From Polyangiaceae bacterium (GTDB taxonomy: Bacteria > Myxococcota_A > Polyangia > Polyangiales > Polyangiaceae), in the NCBI GenBank assembly GCA_020848455.1, contig JADLAB010000271.1, positions 1-35,416 of the forward strand: a stretch of 35,416 nucleotides of DNA. Reading direction: 5' to 3'. Below the pieces are notes generated by a model. That model saw only the letters and a list, made by a program, of their open reading frames with translations, was not told the origin of the DNA and made no database searches. The position numbers and the translations under genes were made by a program. Positions 17,823 to 24,849 of this stretch are shown here, one piece after another. Within the stretch, counting starts at the first letter, position 1, and every line of letters starts with the position of its first letter.

Positions 17823-18896
17823 ATGAACCGACCGTACCGAGCCCCCCGATCCCGGCGCTGCGACCGCCCCACGCCCCTCGGCGCCGCGCTCACGCTCGTC
17901 GCCGCGCTCGGCGTCGCGGCGTGCAAGACACCCTCTGCGCCCCCGCGCGTGCTGCCGGCCGACCCGGTCACCGACGGCGTCATGCCCGGGGCGGGCGTCG
18001 GCGACCTCGACCGCGGCGTCGCGTTCGTGACGAACGGCGCCTTCGCCGAGGCGATCCCCTACTTCGACCGCTCCATCGCCGCCGACCCGAAGAACGCGCA
18101 GGCGCACTTCTACCGCGGGCTCTGCCGGGAGGAGACGAAGGACGCGGCCGGAGCCGAGGCCGACTACAAGGCGGCGATCGCGCTCGACGCGACGCTCGTC
18201 GAGGCCGCGGTCAACCTGGGCGCGCTCTACCTGAAGGAGCCCGCACGCCCCGCCGAGGCCATCGCCGTCCTCGGCCCCGCGGCCGCGAAGCACCCCGAGG
18301 ACGCCGACCTCGCCTCGAATCTCGCCTACGCGCACCAGCTCCAGAAGGAGTGGGACAAGGCCACGGCGGCCTTCGAGCAGGCCATCCGCGCCTCCGGCAG
18401 CGCGGACCCCGCAGCCACGGCCAACCTCGAGTTCCGGCTCGGCGCCATGCTGGTCGAGGCGGAGCGCCGCGAGGCCGCCACCGAGCACCTGCGCAAGGCG
18501 CTGCCGGCGTTCACCTCGGACGCCCCCACGCTCATGACCATCGCGCACCTGTTCGGGCAGAGCCGGGCCTACGCGGACTGCGTGAAGGCCTTCGACGCGG
18601 CCCTGGCGATCAAGGCCGACGAGGCCGAGTGGTACATCCAGCGCGGGGTGTGCAAGCACGGCGCCGGCAACGAGGAAGCCGCGCGCAACGACTACGAGGC
18701 CGCGCTCAAGGTCGAGCCCGGCAACGCGGAGGCCTACTACGCGCTCGGCAAGAGCTACCTCCTCGACCGCAAGCGCCTGAACGCCGTCTCGTCCTTCGAG
18801 AAGGCCGTGAAGCTCGGCGGCGACGGGCCCTTCGCCAAGGCCGCCAAGCAGGAGCTCGAGCGCATCGCCGCGGAGCAGAAGGCCCGCGGGCAGTGA
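17823..18896 (+). CDS. TPR-repeat lipoprotein
   Basis: 357 residues. The N-terminus is basic (MNRPYRAPRSRR), then a hydrophobic segment ends in the lipobox GVAAC with Cys34 as lipid attachment site. The mature protein is built from TPR units, for example GAFAEAIPYFDRSIAADPKN, NEEAARNDYEAALKVEPGNA and RLNAVSSFEKAVKL, about seven to nine in total. Such lipoproteins commonly scaffold envelope complexes, pili or gliding and outer-membrane machines; which one applies here cannot be told. A longer in-frame reading from further upstream lacks a sensible signal, so the ATG at 17823 (AGG about ten bases before it) is preferred. It follows glnD by 164 bases, with TTGACG at 17758 as a possible promoter element. 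It is convergent with parB. Confidence 0.85.
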   Translation: MNRPYRAPRSRRCDRPTPLGAALTLVAALGVAACKTPSAPPRVLPADPVTDGVMPGAGVGDLDRGVAFVTNGAFAEAIPYFDRSIAADPKNAQAHFYRGLCREETKDAAGAEADYKAAIALDATLVEAAVNLGALYLKEPARPAEAIAVLGPAAAKHPEDADLASNLAYAHQLQKEWDKATAAFEQAIRASGSADPAATANLEFRLGAMLVEAERREAATEHLRKALPAFTSDAPTLMTIAHLFGQSRAYADCVKAFDAALAIKADEAEWYIQRGVCKHGAGNEEAARNDYEAALKVEPGNAEAYYALGKSYLLDRKRLNAVSSFEKAVKLGGDGPFAKAAKQELERIAAEQKARGQ

Positions 18897-18921
18897 GCCC
18901 CCGCGCCGCGGCAGGCGCCCG

Positions 18922-19839
18922 TCAGCCCGGGTCGAGCAGCGCGAGCACGCGGTCGAGGTCGTCGAGCGAGACGTAGTGCAGGGTCACCGTCCCGCCCGGG
19001 GCGCGGTGGTCGATGGACACGCGCACGCCGAGCCGACGCGCCAGCCGGTGCTCGAGATCGCGCACGCTCGGGCTCTTGCCCGCGGGCTGCCCCGCCTGCC
19101 CCTCGGTCGGCGCCTTCTTGCGCGCGGCCGCCCGAACGAGGGCCTCCACCCGGCGCACCGACAGCCGACCGCGTACCGTCTCGGCCGCGAGCCCGAGCAG
19201 CGCCGTCTCGTCCGGCGCGCCGAGCAGGGCGCGCGCGTGCCCCTCGGTGAGCGTGCCCTCGTGCACCAGGCGCCGTACCGTGCTCGGCAGCTTGAGCAAG
19301 CGCAGCGCGTTCGCCACGGCCGGCCGGCTCTTGCCGACGCGCGCGGCGAGCTCCTCCTGGGTGTAGCCGTGGTCGTGCATGAGCCGCTCGTAGGCCTCGG
19401 CGGTCTCGATCGGGTTCAGATCCTCGCGCTGGAGGTTCTCGACGAGGGCGAGCTCGAAGGCGCTCTCGGGCGTCACGTCCTTGACGACGACCACGAGCTC
19501 CTTCAGCCCGGCGCGCTGGGACGCGCGCCAGCGCCGCTCGCCGGCGATGATCTCGTAGCGGTCGCCGAGCGGGCCGGCGACGCCCTCGGGCGCGCCGCGC
19601 CGCACCACCACGGGCTCGATGACGCCGTGCTCGCGGATCGAGGCTGCCAGCTCCTCGAGGCGAGCGTCGTCGATGCGCTTGCGCGGCTGGTCGGCGGAGG
19701 GCCGGATGCGCTCGATGGGCACCCGGAAGACCGCACCGTCGCCGTACTTCGCCGCCTCCTTGCCGCCGGCGCTCGCGGGCAAGAGCGCGTCGAGGCCCAT
19801 CCCGAGCGCGCGCCGTGGCGCCTTCTTGTCCACGCTCAC
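18922..19839 (-). CDS. parB: Chromosome partitioning protein ParB
   Basis: 305 residues. ParB binds parS sites, loads as a CTP-dependent sliding clamp and stimulates ParA to move the origin region. Visible elements are the N-terminal ParA-contact peptide (RRALGMGLDALL), the CTP-binding boxes GERRWRA (100-106) and ENLQR (134-138), the helix-turn-helix (about 158-182, YTQEELAARVGKSRPAVANA) and a C-terminal dimerisation region ending LDDLDRVLALLDPG. The GTG start at 19839 overlaps the parA stop as GTGA, the normal arrangement for coupled translation. A longer open frame continues upstream but is only the shadow of parA. I found no full parS palindrome in the window, although parS sites are usually within tens of kilobases of parAB. 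Confidence 0.96.
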   Translation of the reverse strand: MSVDKKAPRRALGMGLDALLPASAGGKEAAKYGDGAVFRVPIERIRPSADQPRKRIDDARLEELAASIREHGVIEPVVVRRGAPEGVAGPLGDRYEIIAGERRWRASQRAGLKELVVVVKDVTPESAFELALVENLQREDLNPIETAEAYERLMHDHGYTQEELAARVGKSRPAVANALRLLKLPSTVRRLVHEGTLTEGHARALLGAPDETALLGLAAETVRGRLSVRRVEALVRAAARKKAPTEGQAGQPAGKSPSVRDLEHRLARRLGVRVSIDHRAPGGTVTLHYVSLDDLDRVLALLDPG

Positions 19840-20684
19840 GGATCGCGCTCCGGCGCCGCGGCCGCGGCGCGCCGGACGCCGCGCTCGTCCCCGGAGCCTG
19901 CGTCCCGCGGCACGGACTTGCCGGCACGCTCGAGCAGCTCGCGCGCCAGCCCCAGGTAGCCCTGCGCGCCCTTGCACGAGGCGTCGTAGAGCAGCACGGG
20001 CTTGCCGTGGCTCGGCGCCTCGGAGAGCTTGACGTTGCGCGGGATGATCGAGCGAAACACGTGGAAGTGCTCGCGGACCTCCGCCGCGACCTGGTGGGTC
20101 AGGGCGTTGCGCGAGTCGAACATGGTGAGCACCACCCCGGCGAGCCCGAGAGCCGCGTTCGGGCCGGCGCGCACGCGGTCGATGGTCGCCATCAGGTGGG
20201 TCAGCCCCTCGAGCGCGTAGTACTCGCACTGCATCGGCACGAGCACCTCGGCGGCGGCGCACAGGGCGTTCAAGGTGAGGATCCCGAGCGAGGGCGGGCA
20301 GTCGAGGATGACGTAGTCGTAGCGAGCGAGCTCGGGACGCAGCAGCTCACGCAGGCGGAGCGCGCGGTCCTCCGCGTCGACGAGCTCGAGCTCCACGCCC
20401 ACGAGGTCCTGGCTCGACGGCACGAGCTCGAGCAGCGGGACCTCGGTCGCGCGGATGACGTCGCGCATCGACATCCGGCCGGCGAGCGCGTCGTAGAGCC
20501 CGTGCTCGACGGTGCGCGGCCGCACGCCGACGCCGCTCGAGGCGTTCGCCTGGGGATCGACGTCGACGAGCAGGGTGCGCTGCTCGGCCGCGGCCAGGCT
20601 CGCGGCGAGGTTGACGCTGGTCGTGGTCTTGCCGACCCCACCCTTCTGGTTGGCGACCGCGATGACGATGGCTTTGGCGGGCAT
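19836..20684 (-). CDS. parA: Chromosome partitioning ATPase ParA
   Basis: 282 residues. ParA is the Walker ATPase that forms a DNA-bound gradient to pull ParB-parS complexes. It begins MPAKAIVIAVANQKGG and has the deviant Walker A KGGVGKTT (14-21), followed by LLVDVDPQANASSGVG, YVILDCPPSLG and later SIIPRNVKLSEAPSHGKPV, all diagnostic. The frame could be extended 22 residues to a TTG at 20750, but ParA proteins start just before the Walker A segment, so the ATG at 20684 is chosen even though it lacks a clear ribosome binding site. It is the first gene of parA-parB and divergent from the small ORF at 20852. The C-terminal 25 or so residues are Ala/Arg-rich. Confidence 0.96.
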   Translation of the reverse strand: MPAKAIVIAVANQKGGVGKTTTSVNLAASLAAAEQRTLLVDVDPQANASSGVGVRPRTVEHGLYDALAGRMSMRDVIRATEVPLLELVPSSQDLVGVELELVDAEDRALRLRELLRPELARYDYVILDCPPSLGILTLNALCAAAEVLVPMQCEYYALEGLTHLMATIDRVRAGPNAALGLAGVVLTMFDSRNALTHQVAAEVREHFHVFRSIIPRNVKLSEAPSHGKPVLLYDASCKGAQGYLGLARELLERAGKSVPRDAGSGDERGVRRAAAAAPERDP

Positions 20685-20816
20685 GCTGCGCGGGCGCGCC
20701 GTGGGAGCGAGCGCGCACGTCCGCTTACGTTGGTCGGCGAGCCGCGACAAGCCCGCAGCGCGCCAGGGCGCTCAACGCACCCCCCGCAAAAAGTCGTCCA
20801 GAAGCAACGACAATTT

Positions 20817-20844
20817 TTGCCATCCATCGAGCGGTTACTACAGT
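20817..20844 (+). promoter_or_regulatory. Promoter-like boxes upstream of the 73-residue ORF
   Basis: TTGCCA (20817-20822) and TACAGT (20839-20844) are 16 bases apart within an AT-rich patch (CAATTTTTGCC). The predicted start of transcription coincides with the ATG at 20852, which would make a leaderless message. The patch may also serve parA on the other strand, but no convincing minus-strand boxes are visible. Confidence 0.45.
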
Positions 20845-20851
20845 CACCTAC

Positions 20852-21073
20852 ATGTCGGACAACGTAGTCCAGAGCGCTGCAGAACAGCCGTGGCGAACGC
20901 TTCGCCGGGTGCTCGAGGTCGGTGCCGACACCGACGCGTGCACCGACCGACTGCTCGCCACGACGTTCTGGGCACCCCGAGGGCTCGGCGCGCGCGACGT
21001 CGCGCTCCACGCTCGGCCGGCCCTGCGCCCCGACCGCCGCTCGACCGCCCAGACCCGCTCCGCGCGCTACTGA
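20852..21073 (+). CDS. Possible small protein, 73 residues
   Basis: Begins MSDNVVQSAAEQPWRTLRRV, is acidic then Arg-rich, and ends in TRSARY. About 85 percent of codons end in G or C, in line with the neighbours. There is no ribosome binding site, but well-placed promoter boxes would start the transcript at the A of the ATG. No signal peptide, membrane segment or known motif is seen; it has one Cys and two Trp. It is divergent from parA. Because random frames of this length are common in such GC-rich DNA, the call rests mainly on the promoter position. Confidence 0.4.
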   Translation: MSDNVVQSAAEQPWRTLRRVLEVGADTDACTDRLLATTFWAPRGLGARDVALHARPALRPDRRSTAQTRSARY

Positions 21074-21187
21074 GCCCGCCCTCGGGCGCCCGCGACGCCT
21101 CATTCCCCGAGCAGCCCCGAGCGGCCCGTGCCGAGCTCGGCGCCGCCACGGGCAACCCTCGACCGCTGTGGAGGAGAACCAGACCCC

Positions 21188-21364
21188 ATGATGCCGCCCC
21201 GTGCCTACCGAAGCTTTGCCGAGTTCGAGCGCGACTACATCCGCCCCGCGATGAAGGTGGGCCAGTCGGTCGAGGAGATGATCGACGACGGGCCCTTCGA
21301 TCAGGAGTTCAGCCTCGACGACATCGACGCCGACCCGTTCGACGCGCAGGACGACAAGTACTGA
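21188..21364 (+). CDS. Small acidic protein, 58 residues
   Basis: Begins MMPPRAYRSFAEFERDYIRP and becomes strongly acidic, ending in DDIDADPFDAQDDKY. A GGAGGAG ribosome binding site lies about 11 bases upstream of the ATG at 21188 (10 upstream of the second ATG three bases later is too far off to prefer). The YRSFAEFER opening and the KVGQSVEEM middle look like a defined small domain rather than random coding. No signal peptide or cysteines are present, so it should be cytoplasmic; the charge pattern would suit binding to a basic partner. I do not recognise the family. It may be co-transcribed with the 73-residue ORF. Confidence 0.65.
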   Translation: MMPPRAYRSFAEFERDYIRPAMKVGQSVEEMIDDGPFDQEFSLDDIDADPFDAQDDKY

Positions 21365-21422
21365 GCGCCCGACCGCGCGCGACCCTCCGCCGGGCGCCGC
21401 CCTCCGCGCGCCCGGGCTCCGC

Positions 21423-21453
21423 TTGACGCTTGGCCTGATCTCTCTGCTACGCC
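21423..21453 (+). promoter_or_regulatory. Promoter-like site ahead of the terminator
   Basis: TTGACG (21423-21428) is followed after 19 bases by TACGCC (21448-21453), which is preceded by TG as in an extended -10. The -35 is good, the -10 poor and the spacing long. The surrounding CGCTTGACGC matches the site at 13272. Confidence 0.35.
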
Positions 21454-21525
21454 GCGCCCCCGCGCGGCCCCTGCACGTTCTCCCGGGACCCCGGCTGACG
21501 CCTCTCAGCCGGGGTCATTTTCTTT
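21451..21525 (+). ncRNA. Candidate small RNA or tig leader attenuator
   Basis: A short unit of two hairpins: GCCGCGC/GCGCGGC (21451-21457 with 21462-21468, loop CCCC) and the terminator hairpin at 21487-21516 with its T-rich tail. With transcription from the TTGACG site the product would be roughly 65-75 bases and contain no ORF. It could be a small RNA, a premature-termination leader for tig, or only the 3' end of the acidic-ORF message. Confidence 0.35.
21487..21525 (+). terminator. Strong Rho-independent terminator
   Basis: A perfect 12-bp stem, GACCCCGGCTGA (21487-21498) with TCAGCCGGGGTC (21505-21516), a 6-base loop and the tail ATTTTCTTT. It is the clearest intrinsic terminator in the window. 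It lies 122 bases after the acidic ORF and about 150 bases before tig. Confidence 0.9.
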
Positions 21526-21678
21526 GGGGCTCCGCATCGCCGGGCAATCCACGCGGCAAATGACGCCGCGCAGGGCCGGCGGCGACTTGACCCTAGGTGG
21601 GCTGCGTGGCAAGGGTCGCCGCCCGCGCTTCGGCGTGGCTGACTCGCGTCAGCCGGCCGGCGGCGGATGGAGATTGCC

Positions 21679-22941
21679 ATGCAAGTCACGCTCGAAAAGC
21701 TCTCCCCCGTGCTCGTGGAGCTCCGCGTCGAGGTCCCCGCGGACACCGTGTCGACCGAGGTCGACAGCGCCTACACCTCGCTGCAGCGGCGCGCACGCGT
21801 GCGCGGCTTCCGCCCGGGCAAGGCCCCGCGCGCGATCCTGAAGCAGGTGTACGCCGACGCCGTGCACGCCGACGTGGCCAAGCGCCTCGTCGACCGCATG
21901 CTCGAGCAGGCCATGGCCGACAAGGCGGTCCAGCCCCTCACGCAGCCCGACGTGCACCCGAGCGACCTCGACCCGGGCCAGGCCTTCTCGTTCAAGGCAC
22001 GCTTCGAGGTGCGCCCGGAGATCGAGAGCGTGATCTGGGAGGGCCTCGAGGCGAGCCGCCCCGCGATCGAGGTCACCGGCGCGCAGATCGACGCCGAGAT
22101 CGAGAAGCTACGCCTCGAGCACGCGACCCTCGAGCCGCCGGCCGAGCCGCGCGCCGCGAAGAAGGGCGACATCGCGGCGGTGGCCCTCACCTTCCAGGTG
22201 CCGGGCGGCAAGCCGATCACCGAGGAGCTCGAGACCGAGGTCGGTGCCCGCCAGATCCTGCCCGAGATCGATCAGGCCCTCGAGGGCGCCGAGATCGGCA
22301 CGACCAAGGAGACCGAGGCGAGCTTCCCGACCGGTCACCAGCGCAAGGATCTGCGCGGCAAGAAGGCCACGTTCAAGATCACCGTCAAGGAGATCAAGGA
22401 GCGCATCTTGCCGAACGTGGACGACGAGTTCGCCAAGGACTGCGGCGACTACGCGGACCTCGCCGCCCTGCGCGAGGGCGTCGCTGCGCGCCTGAAGAAG
22501 CAGGCCGAGCAGCGCACCGAGGAGGACGTCGCGCGCCAGCTCGTCAACGCGCTCTGTGCCAAGAACCCCATCCCCGTGCCGCCCTCGCTCGTCGAGCAGC
22601 AGGCGCGGGTCACCGAGCGCGAGCTCGTGATGGCCGCGCAGGCGCAGGGCGGCCGCTACAACCCGACGCCCGAGCTGCGCGAGCGCGTGCTCGCGGACTC
22701 GGAGATGAAGGTGCGGGCCGGCCTCCTGATGGCGGAGATCGCCAAGGCGAAGAGCATCCAGGTCACGCCCGAGGACATCGAGAAGGGCTACCAGGAGCTC
22801 GCCGAGCAGAGCGGCAAGAACGTCGCCAAGATCAAGGCCGAGTACCGCGACCCGAACAAGCAGCAGATGCTCATCGGCATGATCCTCGAGGACAAGATCC
22901 TCGACCTGCTCGAGAGCTCCGGCAAGATCACGGCGGCGTGA
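21679..22941 (+). CDS. tig: Trigger factor (ribosome-associated chaperone)
   Basis: 420 residues from the second of two in-frame ATGs; GGAG six bases upstream favours 21679 over 21667. Trigger factor sits at the ribosome exit tunnel and shields nascent chains. The ribosome-binding loop is GFRPGKAP, close to the family form GFRxGKxP. The C-terminal helical chaperone arms are clear ([52 protein letters not shown]). The middle FKBP-type prolyl isomerase domain is degenerate: the usual FxG-x-GG and FIPGFE patterns are missing ([20 protein letters not shown] instead), so isomerase activity is doubtful. clpP follows after 74 bases, the common tig-clpP order. Confidence 0.95.
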   Translation: MQVTLEKLSPVLVELRVEVPADTVSTEVDSAYTSLQRRARVRGFRPGKAPRAILKQVYADAVHADVAKRLVDRMLEQAMADKAVQPLTQPDVHPSDLDPGQAFSFKARFEVRPEIESVIWEGLEASRPAIEVTGAQIDAEIEKLRLEHATLEPPAEPRAAKKGDIAAVALTFQVPGGKPITEELETEVGARQILPEIDQALEGAEIGTTKETEASFPTGHQRKDLRGKKATFKITVKEIKERILPNVDDEFAKDCGDYADLAALREGVAARLKKQAEQRTEEDVARQLVNALCAKNPIPVPPSLVEQQARVTERELVMAAQAQGGRYNPTPELRERVLADSEMKVRAGLLMAEIAKAKSIQVTPEDIEKGYQELAEQSGKNVAKIKAEYRDPNKQQMLIGMILEDKILDLLESSGKITAA

Positions 22942-22947
22942 CCGCTG

Positions 22948-22967
22948 GCCGGGCCCGCGGGCCCGGC
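22948..22967 (+). terminator. Perfect 20-bp palindrome between tig and clpP
   Basis: GCCGGGCCCG followed immediately by CGGGCCCGGC. As RNA it would form an 8-bp or longer GC stem with a tiny loop, starting seven bases after the tig stop. There is no T tract. It could slow or partly stop transcription, or protect the tig message from decay; it could also be a protein-binding palindrome. Confidence 0.5.
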
Positions 22968-23015
22968 GGCAAGGGGTGTGGCGCCTCGCCGAGGGGCGCG
23001 CTAAGGAGCAAGCCT

Positions 23016-23726
23016 ATGCGACGCGTAGAAAACCGACGGCAAGCGCTCGGCCTGCTCGAGCGCGAGCACACTGCGATCGCCCGGAGCCAGGCCGAGGCGG
23101 AGCGAGCCTACATCCCCATCCCGCGCATCACCGAGACCACGCACCGCGGCGAGCGCGAGTGGGACATCTACAGCCGGCTGCTCAAGGACCGCATCGTCTT
23201 CATCGGCACCGAGATCGACGATTTCGTCGCCAACGCCGTGATCGCGCAGTTCCTGTTCCTCGAGAGCGAGGACCCGGACAAGGACATCCAGGTCTACATC
23301 AACAGCCCGGGCGGGGTCGTCACGAGCGGCCTCGCCATCTACGACACGATGCAGTACGTGCGCTGCCCCGTGGCGACGATGTGCATCGGCCAGGCGGCCT
23401 CGATGGGCGCCGTGCTGCTCGCGGCCGGGCGCAAGGGCCAGCGCTTCGCCCTGCCGAACGCGCGCATCATGATCCACCAGCCGCTCGGCGGGGCACGCGG
23501 TCAGGCGACCGACATCGAGATCCAGGCGCGCGAGATCAAGCGCGTCAAGGAGACGCTCATCGACATGCTGGTCGCCGCGACCGGCCAGAAGCGCGAGCGC
23601 CTCGCCGCCGACGTCGAGCGCGACTTCTACCTGAGCGCCATCGAGGCCAAGGAGTACGGCCTCATCGACGACGTCCTCGCCAAGGCGCGTCCCGAGGACA
23701 AGCCGGCGGCTCGCGCCGCGCGCTGA
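23016..23726 (+). CDS. clpP: ATP-dependent Clp protease proteolytic subunit
   Basis: 236 residues. ClpP forms a double heptamer that degrades substrates fed by ClpX or ClpA. The catalytic triad is Ser129 ([11 protein letters not shown]), His154 (IMIHQPLGG) and Asp203 (VERDFYLSA); the spacings of 25 and 49 residues equal those of E. coli ClpP. Other hallmarks are [13 protein letters not shown] and [26 protein letters not shown] before the ATG at 23016 fixes the start, which leaves about 33 residues ahead of the usual ClpP beginning ([10 protein letters not shown]), longer than the E. coli propeptide. The family clpP-clpX pairing is broken here: the next gene is holA on the other strand. Confidence 0.97.
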   Translation: MRRVENRRQALGLLEREHTAIARSQAEAERAYIPIPRITETTHRGEREWDIYSRLLKDRIVFIGTEIDDFVANAVIAQFLFLESEDPDKDIQVYINSPGGVVTSGLAIYDTMQYVRCPVATMCIGQAASMGAVLLAAGRKGQRFALPNARIMIHQPLGGARGQATDIEIQAREIKRVKETLIDMLVAATGQKRERLAADVERDFYLSAIEAKEYGLIDDVLAKARPEDKPAARAAR

Positions 23727-23742
23727 GCGGCGTTTCCCCGCG

Positions 23743-23757
23743 GCGCGCCCGGCGCGC
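23743..23757. terminator. Hairpin between convergent clpP and holA
   Basis: GCGCGCC (23743-23749) and GGCGCGC (23751-23757) are inverted repeats around one base, midway in the 39-base gap between the two stop codons. It may end transcription from both sides; no T tract is present. Confidence 0.35.
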
Positions 23758-23765
23758 GCGGCCCG

Positions 23766-24764
23766 TCAACGGCACATGTCGACGAGCATCGTCTCGAGGA
23801 CGGCCCGGTCGGGCCGCCGCGAGCCCTTGAGCGCGAGATCGGCCTCGGCCAGCAGCCCGAGCCAGCGCCCGAGCCGCGCCGGGCCGATGCGCTTCAGGCT
23901 GCGCGCGACGTCCCCCGCCTTGAAGGGGGCGACCCCGGCGGCGCGCGCCGCGTCCCCCTCGCTCGCGCCCGCACGGCGCGCGCCGTCGAACTTGACGAGC
24001 TGGCGCACGCTCCAGGCGACCGCCCCCAGCAGGCGCAGGCCGCCCTCGCGCGGGTCGAAGGCGGCGTCGAAGGTCGCGAGCGCCCCGGCGACGTCCGTGC
24101 GGCCGAGCGCGTCGACGAGCTGCCACACCGTGCCCTGCCGGACGCGGGCCACGACCTCCGTGACGGCGTCCTCGGTGATCTCGGCGCCCGCCCCGACGTA
24201 GAGCGACAGGCGCTCGACCGCGTCGTCGAGGGCGCCGAGCTCGCTCGCGCCGAGCTCGGCGACGAGCTCGGCGACGTCGTGAGCCACGGCGTGTCCACGG
24301 CGCTGGGCTGCGTCGCGCACGAAGGCCCCGAGCTCGCGGCGCGGCGGCGCGCTGCAGTCGACCACGAAGCCCCCCTTCTTGGCCGCCGTCACCAGGCGCC
24401 GCTGCGCGTGGAGCTTCTCGGCCACGAGCACGAGCACGGTCGTGAGCACGGGGCTCGCCACGTAGTCGGCGAGCGCGTCGAGGGCGCTCGCGCCGCGGGT
24501 CTCCCAGCGCTCCACGCCGTGCACCGACACGAAGCGCGTCGCGGCCATCATCGGTACGGTGCGCGCCGCCGCGAGCACGCTCTCGGCGCCCGCCTCACCG
24601 GCGTGGAAGCGGTCCTCGTTGAACGCCGCGGTCGGGCCGACGACGGCGCGCGCACGCAACGCCGCGAGCACGCGCCGGGCGTGGAAGCTCTCCTCGCCGA
24701 GCAAGAGGTACACCGGGCGCAGCTGGCCTTCGTGCGCCTCGGACAGCGCCTGCTCGGGCGTCAT
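23766..24764 (-). CDS. holA: DNA polymerase III subunit delta
   Basis: 332 residues, the normal length of HolA, the clamp-loader subunit that opens the beta clamp. Recognisable features are RPVYLLLGEESFHARRVLAAL near the N-terminus (the usual xYLLxGxExF opening), FNEDRFHAGE, VPMMAATRFVSVHGVERW, then the helical middle with LGALDDAVERLSLYVG and ITEDAVTEVVA, and the C-terminal collar domain (LLGAVAWSVRQLVKF). GAGGGA nine bases before the ATG supports the start at 24764. It is the last gene after the lipoprotein-DUF4159-VWA cluster, 85 bases downstream of it on the same strand, so read-through is possible. It is convergent with clpP. Confidence 0.93.
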   Translation of the reverse strand: MTPEQALSEAHEGQLRPVYLLLGEESFHARRVLAALRARAVVGPTAAFNEDRFHAGEAGAESVLAAARTVPMMAATRFVSVHGVERWETRGASALDALADYVASPVLTTVLVLVAEKLHAQRRLVTAAKKGGFVVDCSAPPRRELGAFVRDAAQRRGHAVAHDVAELVAELGASELGALDDAVERLSLYVGAGAEITEDAVTEVVARVRQGTVWQLVDALGRTDVAGALATFDAAFDPREGGLRLLGAVAWSVRQLVKFDGARRAGASEGDAARAAGVAPFKAGDVARSLKRIGPARLGRWLGLLAEADLALKGSRRPDRAVLETMLVDMCR

Positions 24765-24849
24765 GATCGCGATCCCTCGTGTTCCCTCGGCAGCGCGCGC
24801 GCCGCACGGTAGCCGACGAGCGCGGAGCGCGTCAAAGGCCGCGCCGTCC

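Larger units (their letters stand above)
21365..21678 (+). other. Gene-free stretch between acidic ORF and tig
   Basis: 314 bases without a credible gene. It contains a TTGACG promoter-like box at 21423, a 7-bp hairpin at 21451-21468, and a strong intrinsic terminator at 21487-21525. The remaining 150 or so bases lead to the tig ribosome binding site and include TTGACC at 21587 without a recognisable -10. Confidence 0.6.

Noticed and set aside
20053-20068. parS-like CACGTG within parA
   Set aside because: Only one half matches (TTCCACGTG, about 10 of 14 positions). It falls on a conserved coding stretch of ParA (HFHVFRSIIP), so it is probably coincidence.
18922-20262. 446-residue ParB reading
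   Set aside because: The first 141 residues are the shadow of parA; ParB proteins start shortly before the RRALGMGLDALL peptide.
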